Virus record (IMG/VR): IMGVR_UViG_3300013102_000079
Span: 1 to 22,126 of that record
Reading direction: 5' to 3' (one strand)
From: a virus
Length of the DNA: 22,126 nucleotides
A program made the position numbers and the translations under genes. Positions 4,782-13,273 of the stretch are shown here, piece after piece. The first letter of the stretch is position 1; every line of letters begins with the position of its first letter. A model generated the notes under the pieces. The model worked only from the letters and a program-made list of their open reading frames with translations, was not told the origin of the DNA and did not search any database.

Positions 4782-6500
4782 CTAGACTGCGTACAGGTGC
4801 GCGTTAGTTGTGTTCGCGTTGATGCTCACGACCAAGCCGGAATTGCTGGCGAACGTCACATCCGTGGGGATAGTTACCGGGTGCCGCAGGTTCAACGTCC
4901 CGCCTGCGGGGATGGTGTGCGTCCGGGTGGACGTCCCAACCGTAGAGGTCACCGTTGCGCCCGCCGTGCCTGTTACAGTCGCGGTGAGTTCCCTTGTTGA
5001 TCCGGGGATGTTCTGCCGGTACTGCGGGAAAGTGATCGTCTCTGAGAACGGGTTGCCTGTGCGGGTGGCGAGGATGTCATCCCGTGTGTTACTCCCAAGG
5101 TCGGCCACGCCCAGCCCAGACTTCGTAAGGACAACAATGTTTCCGGCATCCCTCTGCGCCACAATGTAGTCCAGAGTTGCGGTGAAGTCCGCGAGGGACT
5201 GCTTACCCGAAGCGCCGATGTTGTTTGCGTGCCACATCATCACGACGCCGGTCTTCCAGTCGCGGGCACGGTCCACGAGCACGGTAGCTTGCGAAAGGCT
5301 GGTGTAGGCGTCCACGCTGTAGTGGGTTTGCCCGTCGCGCAGCAGCCCGTCCAACGGGCGGTAGTAGCTGTTCTGGAAGTACCCAGACACAAGCGCGTAG
5401 TTGGCTTCCAGCGTCCGCCCCGCATAGGTTGTGGGCCACGCTTCAAGATCCTTCATCAACCACCCGTAGATGGTCTCCGAGCCGCCAGGAGGGGCGAAGC
5501 AGTCAATAGGCAGCTTCGGCATCGCAGTTCGCAGAGCACTGAGAGAACCAACAATCTCTGCGTAAATGTTCGTGTCGCCAGCAGCGTCAAGGTGTGTGGC
5601 TCCGTGGTTCCACACCTCACCGCCCGAGTCCAAGCAGTACGTCTGCATCGTCGGGAACTCTGAAGGGTCGATTGCCGTTCCGCTGATCGACTGTGACGTG
5701 CTCACCCTCGTGAACGGAAGGCGCCGCTCCACCAGCAAAGGCAAGATCGTTGTCCGAAACTCGACAGGGGCGTCATCAAACCGAAGCGCGATAACACCCT
5801 TGCCATTGGTGCCGATCCTGCCGCCCTTACGGGAAGTCAAGCCCTGTTGCAGGAGTTCGCGACGCACGGGGCCGGCAGAGTCAGATGCTGCCCCCGACCC
5901 TGCCAATGGGCTCCACGCCACATCAACACCGAGCACGGAACGCGAGCGTTTGAACGCTTGCATCGGCTGGCCGACGCCCTCTTCACTTGAATAGAAGAGC
6001 TGAATCTTGGCCGTCGCACCAATGGAGTAGGTGATAAAGACGCCAGGTCGCTCACTTGGCAAGCCCAAGGCCCGTGCCGTGATAACGTTGGGCACCTGGT
6101 ACGAGCCGGGCTTAAGTGCCCACAGATCCGTGGTCGAAGAGATGACAACTCCCGGCTTCCAGAAGGAATCCGTGGAAATTTCGGCCCAAGACGGGGACCA
6201 CGTATTGCTGATGCGGTGCCGGACAAACAGGCGCGATTCGACCGCCGTGTCCTCGATGGAATGCGCGAAGTAAGTCCTCGCGCCGGCCGTTCCGACAGGG
6301 ACGACCAGTAGCGAGTAGGGGCGTGCGCTAGGCAGACCCAACGCCGTGGCAATCGTGCCGTTTGTGATCGTATGCGCCCCGGCTGACAGAGTTGTGAGGT
6401 CGGAGGTTGATGTCAGCGGAATCGGGTTGAACCCAGCCCCGGGAATGCCTTGGGGCCCGCGGAGGTTAGCGACGTAGACCCATGCCCAGTTTGCGGCCAT
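4782..6500 (-). CDS. Minor tail protein with NodB polysaccharide deacetylase domain
   Basis: A 572-aa modular tail protein. Residues 13-22 hold a short collagen-like piece (LRGPQGIPGA). Residues about 27-110 and 117-200 are two similar knob-like repeats (each with 'ALGLPS.RP'), resembling pyocin-knob domains of tail fibres. Residues about 235-470 form a NodB-type deacetylase with metal and catalytic motifs: FDD (241-243), His299 and His303 (HGATH), PPGG (337-340) and WHA (423-425). The usual Arg of the third motif is not obvious. Residues about 475-572 form a beta-rich tail domain. It probably deacetylates cell-wall or surface glycan during attachment. The ATG overlaps the upstream stop by one base, with TAGGAG upstream. 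Confidence 0.85.
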   Translation of the reverse strand: MAANWAWVYVANLRGPQGIPGAGFNPIPLTSTSDLTTLSAGAHTITNGTIATALGLPSARPYSLLVVPVGTAGARTYFAHSIEDTAVESRLFVRHRISNTWSPSWAEISTDSFWKPGVVISSTTDLWALKPGSYQVPNVITARALGLPSERPGVFITYSIGATAKIQLFYSSEEGVGQPMQAFKRSRSVLGVDVAWSPLAGSGAASDSAGPVRRELLQQGLTSRKGGRIGTNGKGVIALRFDDAPVEFRTTILPLLVERRLPFTRVSTSQSISGTAIDPSEFPTMQTYCLDSGGEVWNHGATHLDAAGDTNIYAEIVGSLSALRTAMPKLPIDCFAPPGGSETIYGWLMKDLEAWPTTYAGRTLEANYALVSGYFQNSYYRPLDGLLRDGQTHYSVDAYTSLSQATVLVDRARDWKTGVVMMWHANNIGASGKQSLADFTATLDYIVAQRDAGNIVVLTKSGLGVADLGSNTRDDILATRTGNPFSETITFPQYRQNIPGSTRELTATVTGTAGATVTSTVGTSTRTHTIPAGGTLNLRHPVTIPTDVTFASNSGLVVSINANTTNAHLYAV

Positions 6501-6970
6501 CAGACATCACTCCTAAGGAAGAGGTGGAGCTTCCCCGTGTTGAGTGGGTTAGCGGGGTCGGTTGGGTCGTCTTGCAGCCATGCAGAGTTCTTTCGCGGAT
6601 TGACTGGCGGCTCAAGCGACACGTAAAACATGAGCGGGTTCTTCGGCGGTCTGCCGAAAAGATCTGAAAATGAGCCCCCACCCGTTGGCACCTGCAGGGA
6701 CCAGTCAGGGAAGTCGGCTCGGACGTAGTTCCCCGCCGAATCCAGCCACTGAATCGAGACCGTGTACCAGGCGTCATCTAGCATGTCGACGGTGGACTGC
6801 AGGTTCGCCGTGAAGGTCCCGTCAGTTGCCGGTTGGACGGTGAGAGGCTCGGTCGGGAGCATCACTCCCGCCCTGGCGTTCGGAGCGTTTAGGGTGAAGT
6901 GAATCTCAGGGATCTTCCCCACAAGGTGCCCACCCCCAACATCCGTCAAGTTGCCGGTAACGTTTGGCAT
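6500..6970 (-). CDS. Minor tail protein (putative)
   Basis: A 156-aa protein, mostly beta-strand: 'VGKIPEIHFTLNAPNARAG', 'PATDGTFTANLQSTVDML', 'WYTVSIQWLDSAGNYVRADFP'. The last 45 residues are rich in Pro and Asn. The pattern fits the small beta-sandwich minor tail proteins encoded next to receptor-binding proteins in Arthrobacter-type phages. AGGAGG lies 5 nt before the ATG, and an intrinsic terminator lies just upstream, so expression needs read-through or a local promoter. It overlaps the deacetylase tail gene by one base. Confidence 0.6.
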   Translation of the reverse strand: MPNVTGNLTDVGGGHLVGKIPEIHFTLNAPNARAGVMLPTEPLTVQPATDGTFTANLQSTVDMLDDAWYTVSIQWLDSAGNYVRADFPDWSLQVPTGGGSFSDLFGRPPKNPLMFYVSLEPPVNPRKNSAWLQDDPTDPANPLNTGKLHLFLRSDV

Positions 6971-6987
6971 GTCGCCTCCTGGGCATG

Positions 6988-7010
6988 AAAAAACGCCCCA
7001 TAGAGGCGTT
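6988..7010 (-). terminator. Intrinsic terminator within the tail gene cluster
   Basis: On the minus strand a 6-bp stem (7010-7005 with 6997-6992) and 7-nt loop run straight into TTTTTTCAT, a proper T-run. It follows the 52-aa gene by 28 bp and precedes the ribosome site of the minor tail gene at 6970. It would divide the late transcript. Confidence 0.7.
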
Positions 7011-7038
7011 AGGAAGTATTAAGTTGGGGGAGTGTTGG

Positions 7039-7197
7039 TTACTCGGCGGGAGCGTTCAGTTCCGCAATGATGCGGTCCTTCACCTTGTTCTGCGCGTTCG
7101 CTGTAGCAAGAGCCAACTGGCAGTCCGCTAAAGCCTGCCGGAACTCGCCAAGCATCGAGTCATGCATGAGCTGAAAATCTTTGAGGTCCATGACCAT
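7039..7197 (-). CDS. Hypothetical 52-aa protein
   Basis: A short, largely helical protein (residues 4-46, 'LKDFQLMHDSMLGEFRQAL' then 'ANAQNKVKDRIIAELN') likely to form a coiled coil. No family is recognised. Starts at ATG 7197 or 7191; no strong ribosome site is visible. It reads in the late direction, is flanked downstream by an intrinsic terminator, and is divergent from the lipoprotein gene starting at 7240. It may be a small tail accessory protein, or part of the inserted cassette with the lipoprotein. Confidence 0.5.
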   Translation of the reverse strand: MVMDLKDFQLMHDSMLGEFRQALADCQLALATANAQNKVKDRIIAELNAPAE

Positions 7198-7204
7198 CCA
7201 AGTC

Positions 7205-7239
7205 TGTTAATTTGCGGGGCCGTCCAGTAAGATCAACCC
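7205..7239 (+). promoter_or_regulatory. Candidate promoter of the lipoprotein gene, leaderless start
   Basis: TAAGAT (7228-7233; 5 of 6 matches to TATAAT) lies 6 nt before ATG 7240, the spacing expected if the transcript begins at the start codon. The -35 region (around TGTTAA, 7205-7210) is a poor match. No ribosome-binding site precedes the ATG, supporting a leaderless message. Confidence 0.45.
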
Positions 7240-7614
7240 ATGAGGAAAATTGGGGGACTCGCACTAGTCGCTGTATTTGCGCTAGTCGGATGCGCGGCAC
7301 TAGCACCAGACGCCAGCACCACACCCGCACCAGACATGACACGGCACGCTGCTGACCAGAAATGGTTGAACAAAGCCGGCGAAACGTTCGACGTCTCAAC
7401 CGTCAAGTTCCAGGACTCAGCCGTCGCCAAGTTCACCGACGCCGCGCACGCAGTGAAGGGCTACGAGAACGCCAAGCCCGAATCCATGGCAGTCATCGGC
7501 AGGGACATCTGCGAACACTACGCGGCAGGCTTCACGACCGAAGACCTTCGCGACGCAGGCGGTGAATCACTCGCCAAACTGGGCGAAGAAGCAATATCAA
7601 CCGTCTGTGGCTAA
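7240..7614 (+). CDS. Lipoprotein encoded against the tail operon (moron candidate)
   Basis: A 124-aa lipoprotein: basic start (MRK), hydrophobic core, lipobox 'ALVGC' with the anchor Cys at 18, then a Pro/Thr/Ala linker. The C-terminal half, with 'DICEHYAAGFTTEDL' and a terminal 'AISTVCG', has the two spaced cysteines and helical pattern of the DUF732-like secreted proteins of actinobacteria. It is the only rightward gene between the tail genes here and has its own leaderless promoter. Its TAA (7612-7614) overlaps the TAG of the convergent tail gene (7611-7613). Such genes are often expressed in lysogens; superinfection exclusion is a plausible but unproven role. Confidence 0.75.
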   Translation: MRKIGGLALVAVFALVGCAALAPDASTTPAPDMTRHAADQKWLNKAGETFDVSTVKFQDSAVAKFTDAAHAVKGYENAKPESMAVIGRDICEHYAAGFTTEDLRDAGGESLAKLGEEAISTVCG

Positions 7615-8405
7615 GCCGTAGACTTGTAAACCCTGCCGCTATCGCTGACGTAGAGGTTCGCCGGTTCCGTTGTTGTTGGCAACCCGCTGAGGAACGTGCC
7701 TGTCGTGTTCACAATGATGGTGTTCCCGCCAACGCCCATATCAGCCTGACCGTTGCTGACAGTCACAGCTCCACTGCCTCGAATGAGCTGGGCGCCATTC
7801 GGTGTTGCTGCCAGATAAGACCCGTTAGAGAATCGCACACTGCCTGACAAGTAACCAGGGTCAACAGTCACCGCGCCAGCAATGATCTTGCCTGTAGTCA
7901 CGTTCAGGTCATTTTTGAGCGTCGTCACACCCTCAACGGAGAGTGTGCCCGTAGTTTTCATCGGGCCGTTAACGTCAAAGTTTCCGGTCACTGTTGTGTT
8001 GCCAGCGATGGTTGTTACGCCATTCAAATCCGTGGGGCCTGTCACCGTGAAGTCGCCAGTGACGGAAGTGTTCCCGCTAATCGTCGTGGTTCCATCGAGG
8101 TCAGTATCGCCAGTCACAATCAGCGGACCCCAAATGTCCGTCTGACCACTAAGACGCACAGTTCCCGTCGCCGTGAACGTGCCCTCCATGTTGATGCTGC
8201 CCGTAGCGTCCAGGATGCCCGAGATGGTAGCCGAGCCGCTGACAACAAGCCCGCCGTTCTCAATGGTGATCCCGCCGCCACCATGAACCCGGATCCCACC
8301 GCGACCCACAGCAGAACTATTCATGTTCGACGCGTGCTCAAGAGCGCGGAGCCTACGGAAAATATCACCGAGGTTACCTTGGGCCGTGTTATCAATCTGA
8401 CCCAC
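7611..8405 (-). CDS. Beta-repeat minor tail protein
   Basis: A 264-aa protein. Residues 8-28 are a short coiled coil (LGDIFRRLRALEHAS), then residues about 35-185 are Gly/Thr-rich repeats of the type 'TTISGNTSVTGDFTVTG', 'TTIAGNTTVTGNFDVNG', consistent with a stacked beta-strand or triple beta-helix fibre. The C-terminal 70 residues form a tip region. The layout fits a trimeric tail spike or fibre. It starts at GTG 8405, one base past the stop of the upstream tail gene. Its stop codon overlaps the stop of the convergent lipoprotein gene. Confidence 0.7.
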   Translation of the reverse strand: MGQIDNTAQGNLGDIFRRLRALEHASNMNSSAVGRGGIRVHGGGGITIENGGLVVSGSATISGILDATGSINMEGTFTATGTVRLSGQTDIWGPLIVTGDTDLDGTTTISGNTSVTGDFTVTGPTDLNGVTTIAGNTTVTGNFDVNGPMKTTGTLSVEGVTTLKNDLNVTTGKIIAGAVTVDPGYLSGSVRFSNGSYLAATPNGAQLIRGSGAVTVSNGQADMGVGGNTIIVNTTGTFLSGLPTTTEPANLYVSDSGRVYKSTA

Positions 8406-8406
8406 G

Positions 8407-9492
8407 TCAGCCGCCTATCTGCTGCATCTGCAACGTGATCCAGTCACGATCAAAATCGAATTGAATAAGGCGCCAGTTATTCCAGCCGGCTCCCAAAAAC
8501 AGAAGCCCGCTAGTCTTCACCCGGCACGTACCACCAAGGATCAAATCGCCAAGCTTCACAGTCCCACCAACGGGTATCCGGAAACTGAACTGCTTAGTCA
8601 CCTCGTTAGCGGCATTCAAGTCCGCGTTCGTCCGGCCCTGCAACTGCGCACCATCATGCATATCCTGGTAACTGTTCACCCGCTCCAAAGCCGGGAACGA
8701 TGACCCAGCAAAAGACTCAGCCGACCGGGCAATAAGGTCCTCGCCCTGCCCCTCACCAGTACCAATCACCCGATTAGCGACCTTCTCAGCATTCGACCTC
8801 AGCCGCGGCTGAAACACCTCAGACTTCTCAGCCGTAGCATCCCACTCCCAAAAACCCTGCGTAAGATCACCAGCACGCATCACCCACCGGAACGTCTCAG
8901 TCGCGTTATCCCACTGAGTATCAAAATCAACGTAAGGGCCACCGTCAGCCTTGATAACCTCCTGCAAGGCGTCCTCAACCGTGATGAACTTATAACCCTC
9001 ATACGTGCGCGAATGGGCGCCAGCAACGTCAGCGTTCATAATCAACGGCAGATCATAACGGGCAGCAGGATCACCACTCATCCCATTAGCGACAAGCCGG
9101 AACGCAATAGTCGCCAACGTCTTAGACGTAAGAGTCAACGGCGTCCCAGCCGGAGCCCCAGCACCGCGCACATTCAACACATACCGACGTGCCATGATCC
9201 ACCACGCCGCATCAAAATGGCTGACCGTCACAGTCCCAGAATCAAGATCCTCATCAACGTCATAGATGATCCCCGCGTAAACCGCGTTCCCATCTTCCTC
9301 AGCAACAAGCATCCGCTCCAAATGAGCAATGGATGTAGCGGTAACCACCTCAGCCACCCAAGGATCCCTGAGCTTGAACGTAGCCGAACCGCCCTGACCG
9401 CCATTCAAAGCCCTACCACCGCTGAACTCAAGCGCCGGCAACTCAATCTTGTCAGCCCAACTTGAAGTGCTCACGGAAAAAAACCGCAGCAT
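8407..9492 (-). CDS. Tail protein, ReqiPepy6 Gp37-like family
   Basis: A 361-aa protein whose N-terminal ~110 residues form a beta-rich domain ('GQGGSATFKLRDPWVAEVV', 'VYAGIIYDVDEDLDSGTVTV') and whose middle has 'TVEDALQEVIKADGGPYVDF'. This fits the Siphovirus ReqiPepy6 Gp37-like family, a baseplate or tail-hub protein related to Gp27-type hub folds. It follows the distal tail gene directly, as expected. AGGAGG lies 4 nt before ATG 9492 and includes the upstream stop. Confidence 0.8.
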   Translation of the reverse strand: MLRFFSVSTSSWADKIELPALEFSGGRALNGGQGGSATFKLRDPWVAEVVTATSIAHLERMLVAEEDGNAVYAGIIYDVDEDLDSGTVTVSHFDAAWWIMARRYVLNVRGAGAPAGTPLTLTSKTLATIAFRLVANGMSGDPAARYDLPLIMNADVAGAHSRTYEGYKFITVEDALQEVIKADGGPYVDFDTQWDNATETFRWVMRAGDLTQGFWEWDATAEKSEVFQPRLRSNAEKVANRVIGTGEGQGEDLIARSAESFAGSSFPALERVNSYQDMHDGAQLQGRTNADLNAANEVTKQFSFRIPVGGTVKLGDLILGGTCRVKTSGLLFLGAGWNNWRLIQFDFDRDWITLQMQQIGG

Positions 9493-9500
9493 CGGGCCTC

Positions 9501-10256
9501 CTAAATGTAAGTGTCAAGCAGCGTGAGAGTCGCCGTAGCAGTACCAGTAGTGACAGGTGCAATAGCAAGGGCAGTCGGTACGCCGGGGGTGACCAGCGGC
9601 GTAAACCCCCAGCCCAGCCCGCCATGAATAACAGACCCACCAATGCGCAACCTGCCGTCGCCGTAATCAATGCTGTGAGGCTGACCGGCCACAAGCGGCT
9701 TGGAAACCGTGAACACTTGGCCCTTGATGGTGAGTGTGTAACCGCCCGGCATGCTGCCCGCCACCACGAAACGAGGTGTCGCGTTGTAGTTGCCTCGGTG
9801 GAAGATGTTGCTAGCCGGCGCCCCAACAGACGCGGCCCAAGAACGCGTCTCCCCAAACTTCCGGGGATCCACAAACTTGAGCCGCACCTGCCACTGAGCC
9901 AACCTGTCAGTCACCGGCATAAACCGGACACTGCTATTCCTGCGCGCATCAGCCCACAGACTCGGGCCATGACCCTGCACCTTGAACCTGCCAAACATCG
10001 AAGACGACAAGTACGCCGCAGCCTCATGCATCTGATCGTGCGAATCCGTATGCAACATCCCCGACAACGTGAGCAACCTGGCCTGGTTATAGACCGGCAA
10101 ATCCAAATCACCATCAGCATCAGGACGAGAAACAACCTCACCCTTAATCTCCGGCGACCCCCACCAATCCTCCATACCATCGTTCACAGACCAGCGCCCG
10201 AACCTGTCAACCCCAGACAACGTGCGTGCACCCCAAGTGATATGCTCAACCGCCAA
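9501..10256 (-). CDS. Distal tail protein (Dit-like)
   Basis: A 251-aa protein following the tape measure gene. The N-terminal part 'AVEHITWGARTLSGVDRFGRW' and 'MLHTDSHDQMHEAAAYLSSS' are typical of actinophage distal tail/minor tail proteins that cap the tube. The C-terminal domain ('GGYTLTIKGQVFTVSKPL', 'IDYGDGRLRIGG') is beta-sandwich-like. The start is taken as TTG 10256, which has AGGGGGTG a few bases upstream and gives the family-typical N-terminus. It overlaps the tape measure stop by 11 bp. The longer frame to 10343 lies inside the tape measure gene and is unlikely. Confidence 0.75.
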   Translation of the reverse strand: MAVEHITWGARTLSGVDRFGRWSVNDGMEDWWGSPEIKGEVVSRPDADGDLDLPVYNQARLLTLSGMLHTDSHDQMHEAAAYLSSSMFGRFKVQGHGPSLWADARRNSSVRFMPVTDRLAQWQVRLKFVDPRKFGETRSWAASVGAPASNIFHRGNYNATPRFVVAGSMPGGYTLTIKGQVFTVSKPLVAGQPHSIDYGDGRLRIGGSVIHGGLGWGFTPLVTPGVPTALAIAPVTTGTATATLTLLDTYI

Positions 10257-13221
10257 GACGCACCCCCTGCTTCTGTAGTTCGAACTTGACCATGCCCAAC
10301 ACTTCGTCAGCCACCTCATGTGGCGCCGTAGAGCCATGCACATTCAACTCCAACGACACCGAAGCCCCAGCCGAAACAGGAGCCGGCGCATACCCGGCCT
10401 GAGCAGCCGAATACTCCTTCAACTTCGGGAACGTCCCCGCGTTGATAGCCGCCAACTCCGTGTTGTACTTGTCAGACGAGCGACCATTAACAACCCACTC
10501 CTGACCCTGCAACGCAATCGGACGACCACCATTCACGTAACCAATGAGGTTGTCCTTCGTCATGTCAGCAGGCCGCGCATAAGGCAACCTGCCACCAGAC
10601 CAGAACCCCAAAATGTCCGAAACCCGACCGCCCTTAGCGCCACCCAAAATTTGCTGCGGACCACCATTAGGAACCGCGCCAGGGTTATAGTTCGACTCGT
10701 AGTTCCGCTGGATCCGCTCAATCGTGTTGATCGTCACCGTGGACTGCTTGCCATCCAAGCTGTCAGCCTTGGACTTGATCGCATCCAACTTCGCCGTAGC
10801 GTTGTCGTTCACCCACGTAGCAATCGGGACTTCCTTAGGAATGCCCAACGCCTTACGCGCCATCGCATCAGCAGCGTCACCAGTGATCCCAAACTGACCA
10901 GCAGCAGCAACAAGATCGTCATACGAAGCCTGCAACGAAGCTTGCAACACACCCTGAGCAGCAGCCGAACCCTGACTAGCTAACGTCTCCGCAGCCTGCG
11001 CCTCAGCCGTCGCCATAGCCGCCTGAGCAAGACCATTGAAAGCAGACTGATTAGCGCGACCCTGCTCCGTGTTCAAATCAAGAGTCTTGCCGTTCTTCGT
11101 GATCGACTCAGTAACGGCATCAATCGTAGCCTCATACGCGATAGCCGAGTCAGATGCGGACAACGACAACAGCCCAGCGTTGAACAACGACTGCGTGAAC
11201 TTGTCAATGTCCGTGACCGAACCGTCAGCCGCAAGCCCAACATCCTCAAGGGCCTTAGCGATGTCCTCAGCAGAAGCCTTAGCGGCCTGAGCCGCCGCAT
11301 CCACCTTCGCAACAGACCCAGCAGCCTTATCACCAGACGCCGCAAGGCTCTTACTCTCAGCGTCAGCCTTCTGCAAAGCGTCCGCGTACTCCGGGAACTT
11401 CTTCTTGAGTTCGTCAACACTGATGCCCTGGCCCTCAGCCGAAGACTTGAGACGGTCAAACACCTTCGCCGCATCGGACGCGCTACCACCAGCCACAAGG
11501 GCAGCCATCTGCTCGTCAACGCGCTTGAACGAATCCCCAAGGATCTGGCTGGAACCCTTCACCCCAGTCATGGAGTTAATCAGGCCCTCGCCCCAGTCGT
11601 TGAACTGCCGCCCAGCATCAGGCTTGAACGTCCGCTTCAACGCCGAATCCAACGAATCAACATCATTGATAAGCTGCTTGCCGTCCTTGTCCTTGAACAA
11701 AGAATCAAGCCCCGACGCAGCATCAGGAGAGTTCCGCGAAACATCCGCAAGAACGTTCGCCACCCGGCCCATGCCCGTATCAATCTTCGACATGTAATCC
11801 GCTTCGGCAAGCTTCGCCAAAACCAGCGTCAAAGTGCCGATAGCCATAGCAGCGCCGGCACCCTTACCCACGCCCTCAAGCGCGGTCCGGGCCTTACCCC
11901 CAGCAGGGGCTAGCTTGTCGAACGCCTGCTTAGTTTCCAACACCTTAGGCGTCAGGTTCAACACCGCGCCGGCAGCCAACCCAGCCGTACCAACAATTGC
12001 CAAAAGGGTCGCGCCAATACCAAGCACAGGGCCAGGGATGTCACCAATCGCGTCAACCAGGTCCTCTGCCCTCTGGGTCAGGCCGCGCAAGAAATCATTC
12101 GCACCCGAACCAGACTTGAGGAACACCGAGTCCATGGACCCGCCAAGCTTCTCAATATCACCGGCAAGGTTGTCCTGCTTGATAGCCGCGGTCTCAGCAG
12201 CGAACCCAGCATCATTAACAGCGGCTTCCCACTTGTTAATCCCAGCAGCGCCCTGCTCGTAAAGGACGTTAGCGGCACGCACAGCATCAGAGCCGAACAG
12301 TGTTTTCAGTGTCGCGTTTCGCTGCTCATCGGACATATCCTTGAGCGCATTCTGCAAAATGCCGGCGTACTCTGACATGCCTACGAACTTGCCCTGAGCG
12401 TCATACGCCGAGATGCCCAGCTCGTTCATCAACGTGGCAGCAGCAGCGGAGTTCGGGTTGAGGCTCATGAGCATGGTCTTGAACGACGTGCCAGCATCCG
12501 AACCAGTCAAACCCGCCGCAGCGAACGCAGCCAAGGAACCCGTGGTTTCCTCAATCGTCAAACCTGTAGACGCAGCCACAAGGCCTGACTGATTCAACGC
12601 TGCACCCAAGTCACTAACGGAGCCCTGAGCCTTGCCAGCCCCAGCCGCCAACAGATCCGCGAGGTGAGGGATCTTATCGCCCGACAACTTGAACTGAGTC
12701 AACGCTGACGCCGAGATTTCCGCAGCCTCAGCAACACCCAAAGAACCAGCAGCAGCCAAATCCAGCGAACCCTTAAGCCCGCCGCCCATGATGTCCTTAG
12801 TTGAGACACCAGCCTTAGCCAATTCCTCAATGCCCTGAGCAGCCTCAACAGCAGAGAACGCAGTATCCGCGCCGGCCTTCACCGCAGCATCACGCAACTG
12901 GGCCATGTTCCCGGCAGTCTCATGCGTCGCCGCCTGGACCGAAGACATCTGCTTATCAAAGTCGGCGTAAGACTTCACAGCTAAACCAACCCCGGCAACC
13001 ATCGCAGCGCCAGCCGTAGCCGTCACCGCGCCAGTGCGCTCCCAGGCCTCACTGTTCTTCGTCGCAGACTGAACCATCCGACCAAGATGAGTAGTAGCAG
13101 CCTTATCAGCATCTTCCGAAGCCTTCTTAGTCTTCTGGGTAGCCTTAGCGGCCTCATCCATAGCCTGCTTGAAGCCCTGAATCTCCGCACTGAATATGAC
13201 TTTGACGCGGCGCTCAGCCAT
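10246..13221 (-). CDS. Tail tape measure protein
   Basis: A 991-aa protein, the longest in the window. Residues 1-60 are a helical start (MAERRVKVIFSAEIQGFKQA) and about 75-400 match the TP901-type tape measure core ('FDKQMSSVQAATHETAG', 'GIEELAKAGVST', 'AALNQSGLVAASTGLT'). A hydrophobic stretch lies near 405-430 (GPVLGIGATLLAIVGTAGLAAG). The rest is Ala-rich helix. The protein sets tail length; about 991 residues would suit a tail of roughly 150 nm by the usual 1.5 angstrom per residue. ATG 13221 has GGAGGAA upstream and is preferred over the longer frame. No lysozyme or peptidase domain is visible. Confidence 0.93.
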   Translation of the reverse strand: MAERRVKVIFSAEIQGFKQAMDEAAKATQKTKKASEDADKAATTHLGRMVQSATKNSEAWERTGAVTATAGAAMVAGVGLAVKSYADFDKQMSSVQAATHETAGNMAQLRDAAVKAGADTAFSAVEAAQGIEELAKAGVSTKDIMGGGLKGSLDLAAAGSLGVAEAAEISASALTQFKLSGDKIPHLADLLAAGAGKAQGSVSDLGAALNQSGLVAASTGLTIEETTGSLAAFAAAGLTGSDAGTSFKTMLMSLNPNSAAAATLMNELGISAYDAQGKFVGMSEYAGILQNALKDMSDEQRNATLKTLFGSDAVRAANVLYEQGAAGINKWEAAVNDAGFAAETAAIKQDNLAGDIEKLGGSMDSVFLKSGSGANDFLRGLTQRAEDLVDAIGDIPGPVLGIGATLLAIVGTAGLAAGAVLNLTPKVLETKQAFDKLAPAGGKARTALEGVGKGAGAAMAIGTLTLVLAKLAEADYMSKIDTGMGRVANVLADVSRNSPDAASGLDSLFKDKDGKQLINDVDSLDSALKRTFKPDAGRQFNDWGEGLINSMTGVKGSSQILGDSFKRVDEQMAALVAGGSASDAAKVFDRLKSSAEGQGISVDELKKKFPEYADALQKADAESKSLAASGDKAAGSVAKVDAAAQAAKASAEDIAKALEDVGLAADGSVTDIDKFTQSLFNAGLLSLSASDSAIAYEATIDAVTESITKNGKTLDLNTEQGRANQSAFNGLAQAAMATAEAQAAETLASQGSAAAQGVLQASLQASYDDLVAAAGQFGITGDAADAMARKALGIPKEVPIATWVNDNATAKLDAIKSKADSLDGKQSTVTINTIERIQRNYESNYNPGAVPNGGPQQILGGAKGGRVSDILGFWSGGRLPYARPADMTKDNLIGYVNGGRPIALQGQEWVVNGRSSDKYNTELAAINAGTFPKLKEYSAAQAGYAPAPVSAGASVSLELNVHGSTAPHEVADEVLGMVKFELQKQGVRLGG

Positions 13222-13239
13222 GACGTTCCTCCAAAAGGG

Positions 13240-13273
13240 GTGACAAAAGAAGCCGCCATGCGACAATTGCGGA
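13240..13273 (+). promoter_or_regulatory. Candidate promoter of the small membrane protein, leaderless start
   Basis: GTGACA (13240-13245; 5 of 6 matches to TTGACA) and GACAAT (13262-13267; 4 of 6 matches to TATAAT) are 16 bp apart. ATG 13274 follows the -10 by 6 nt, so the mRNA would begin at or next to the start codon. The element lies just upstream of the tape measure gene on the opposite strand. Confidence 0.5.

Noticed and set aside
9462-10289. A 275-codon rightward open frame opposite the distal tail gene
   Set aside because: It is antisense to a gene with family-typical sequence and good start context; composition is Arg/Pro-rich and unlike a real protein.
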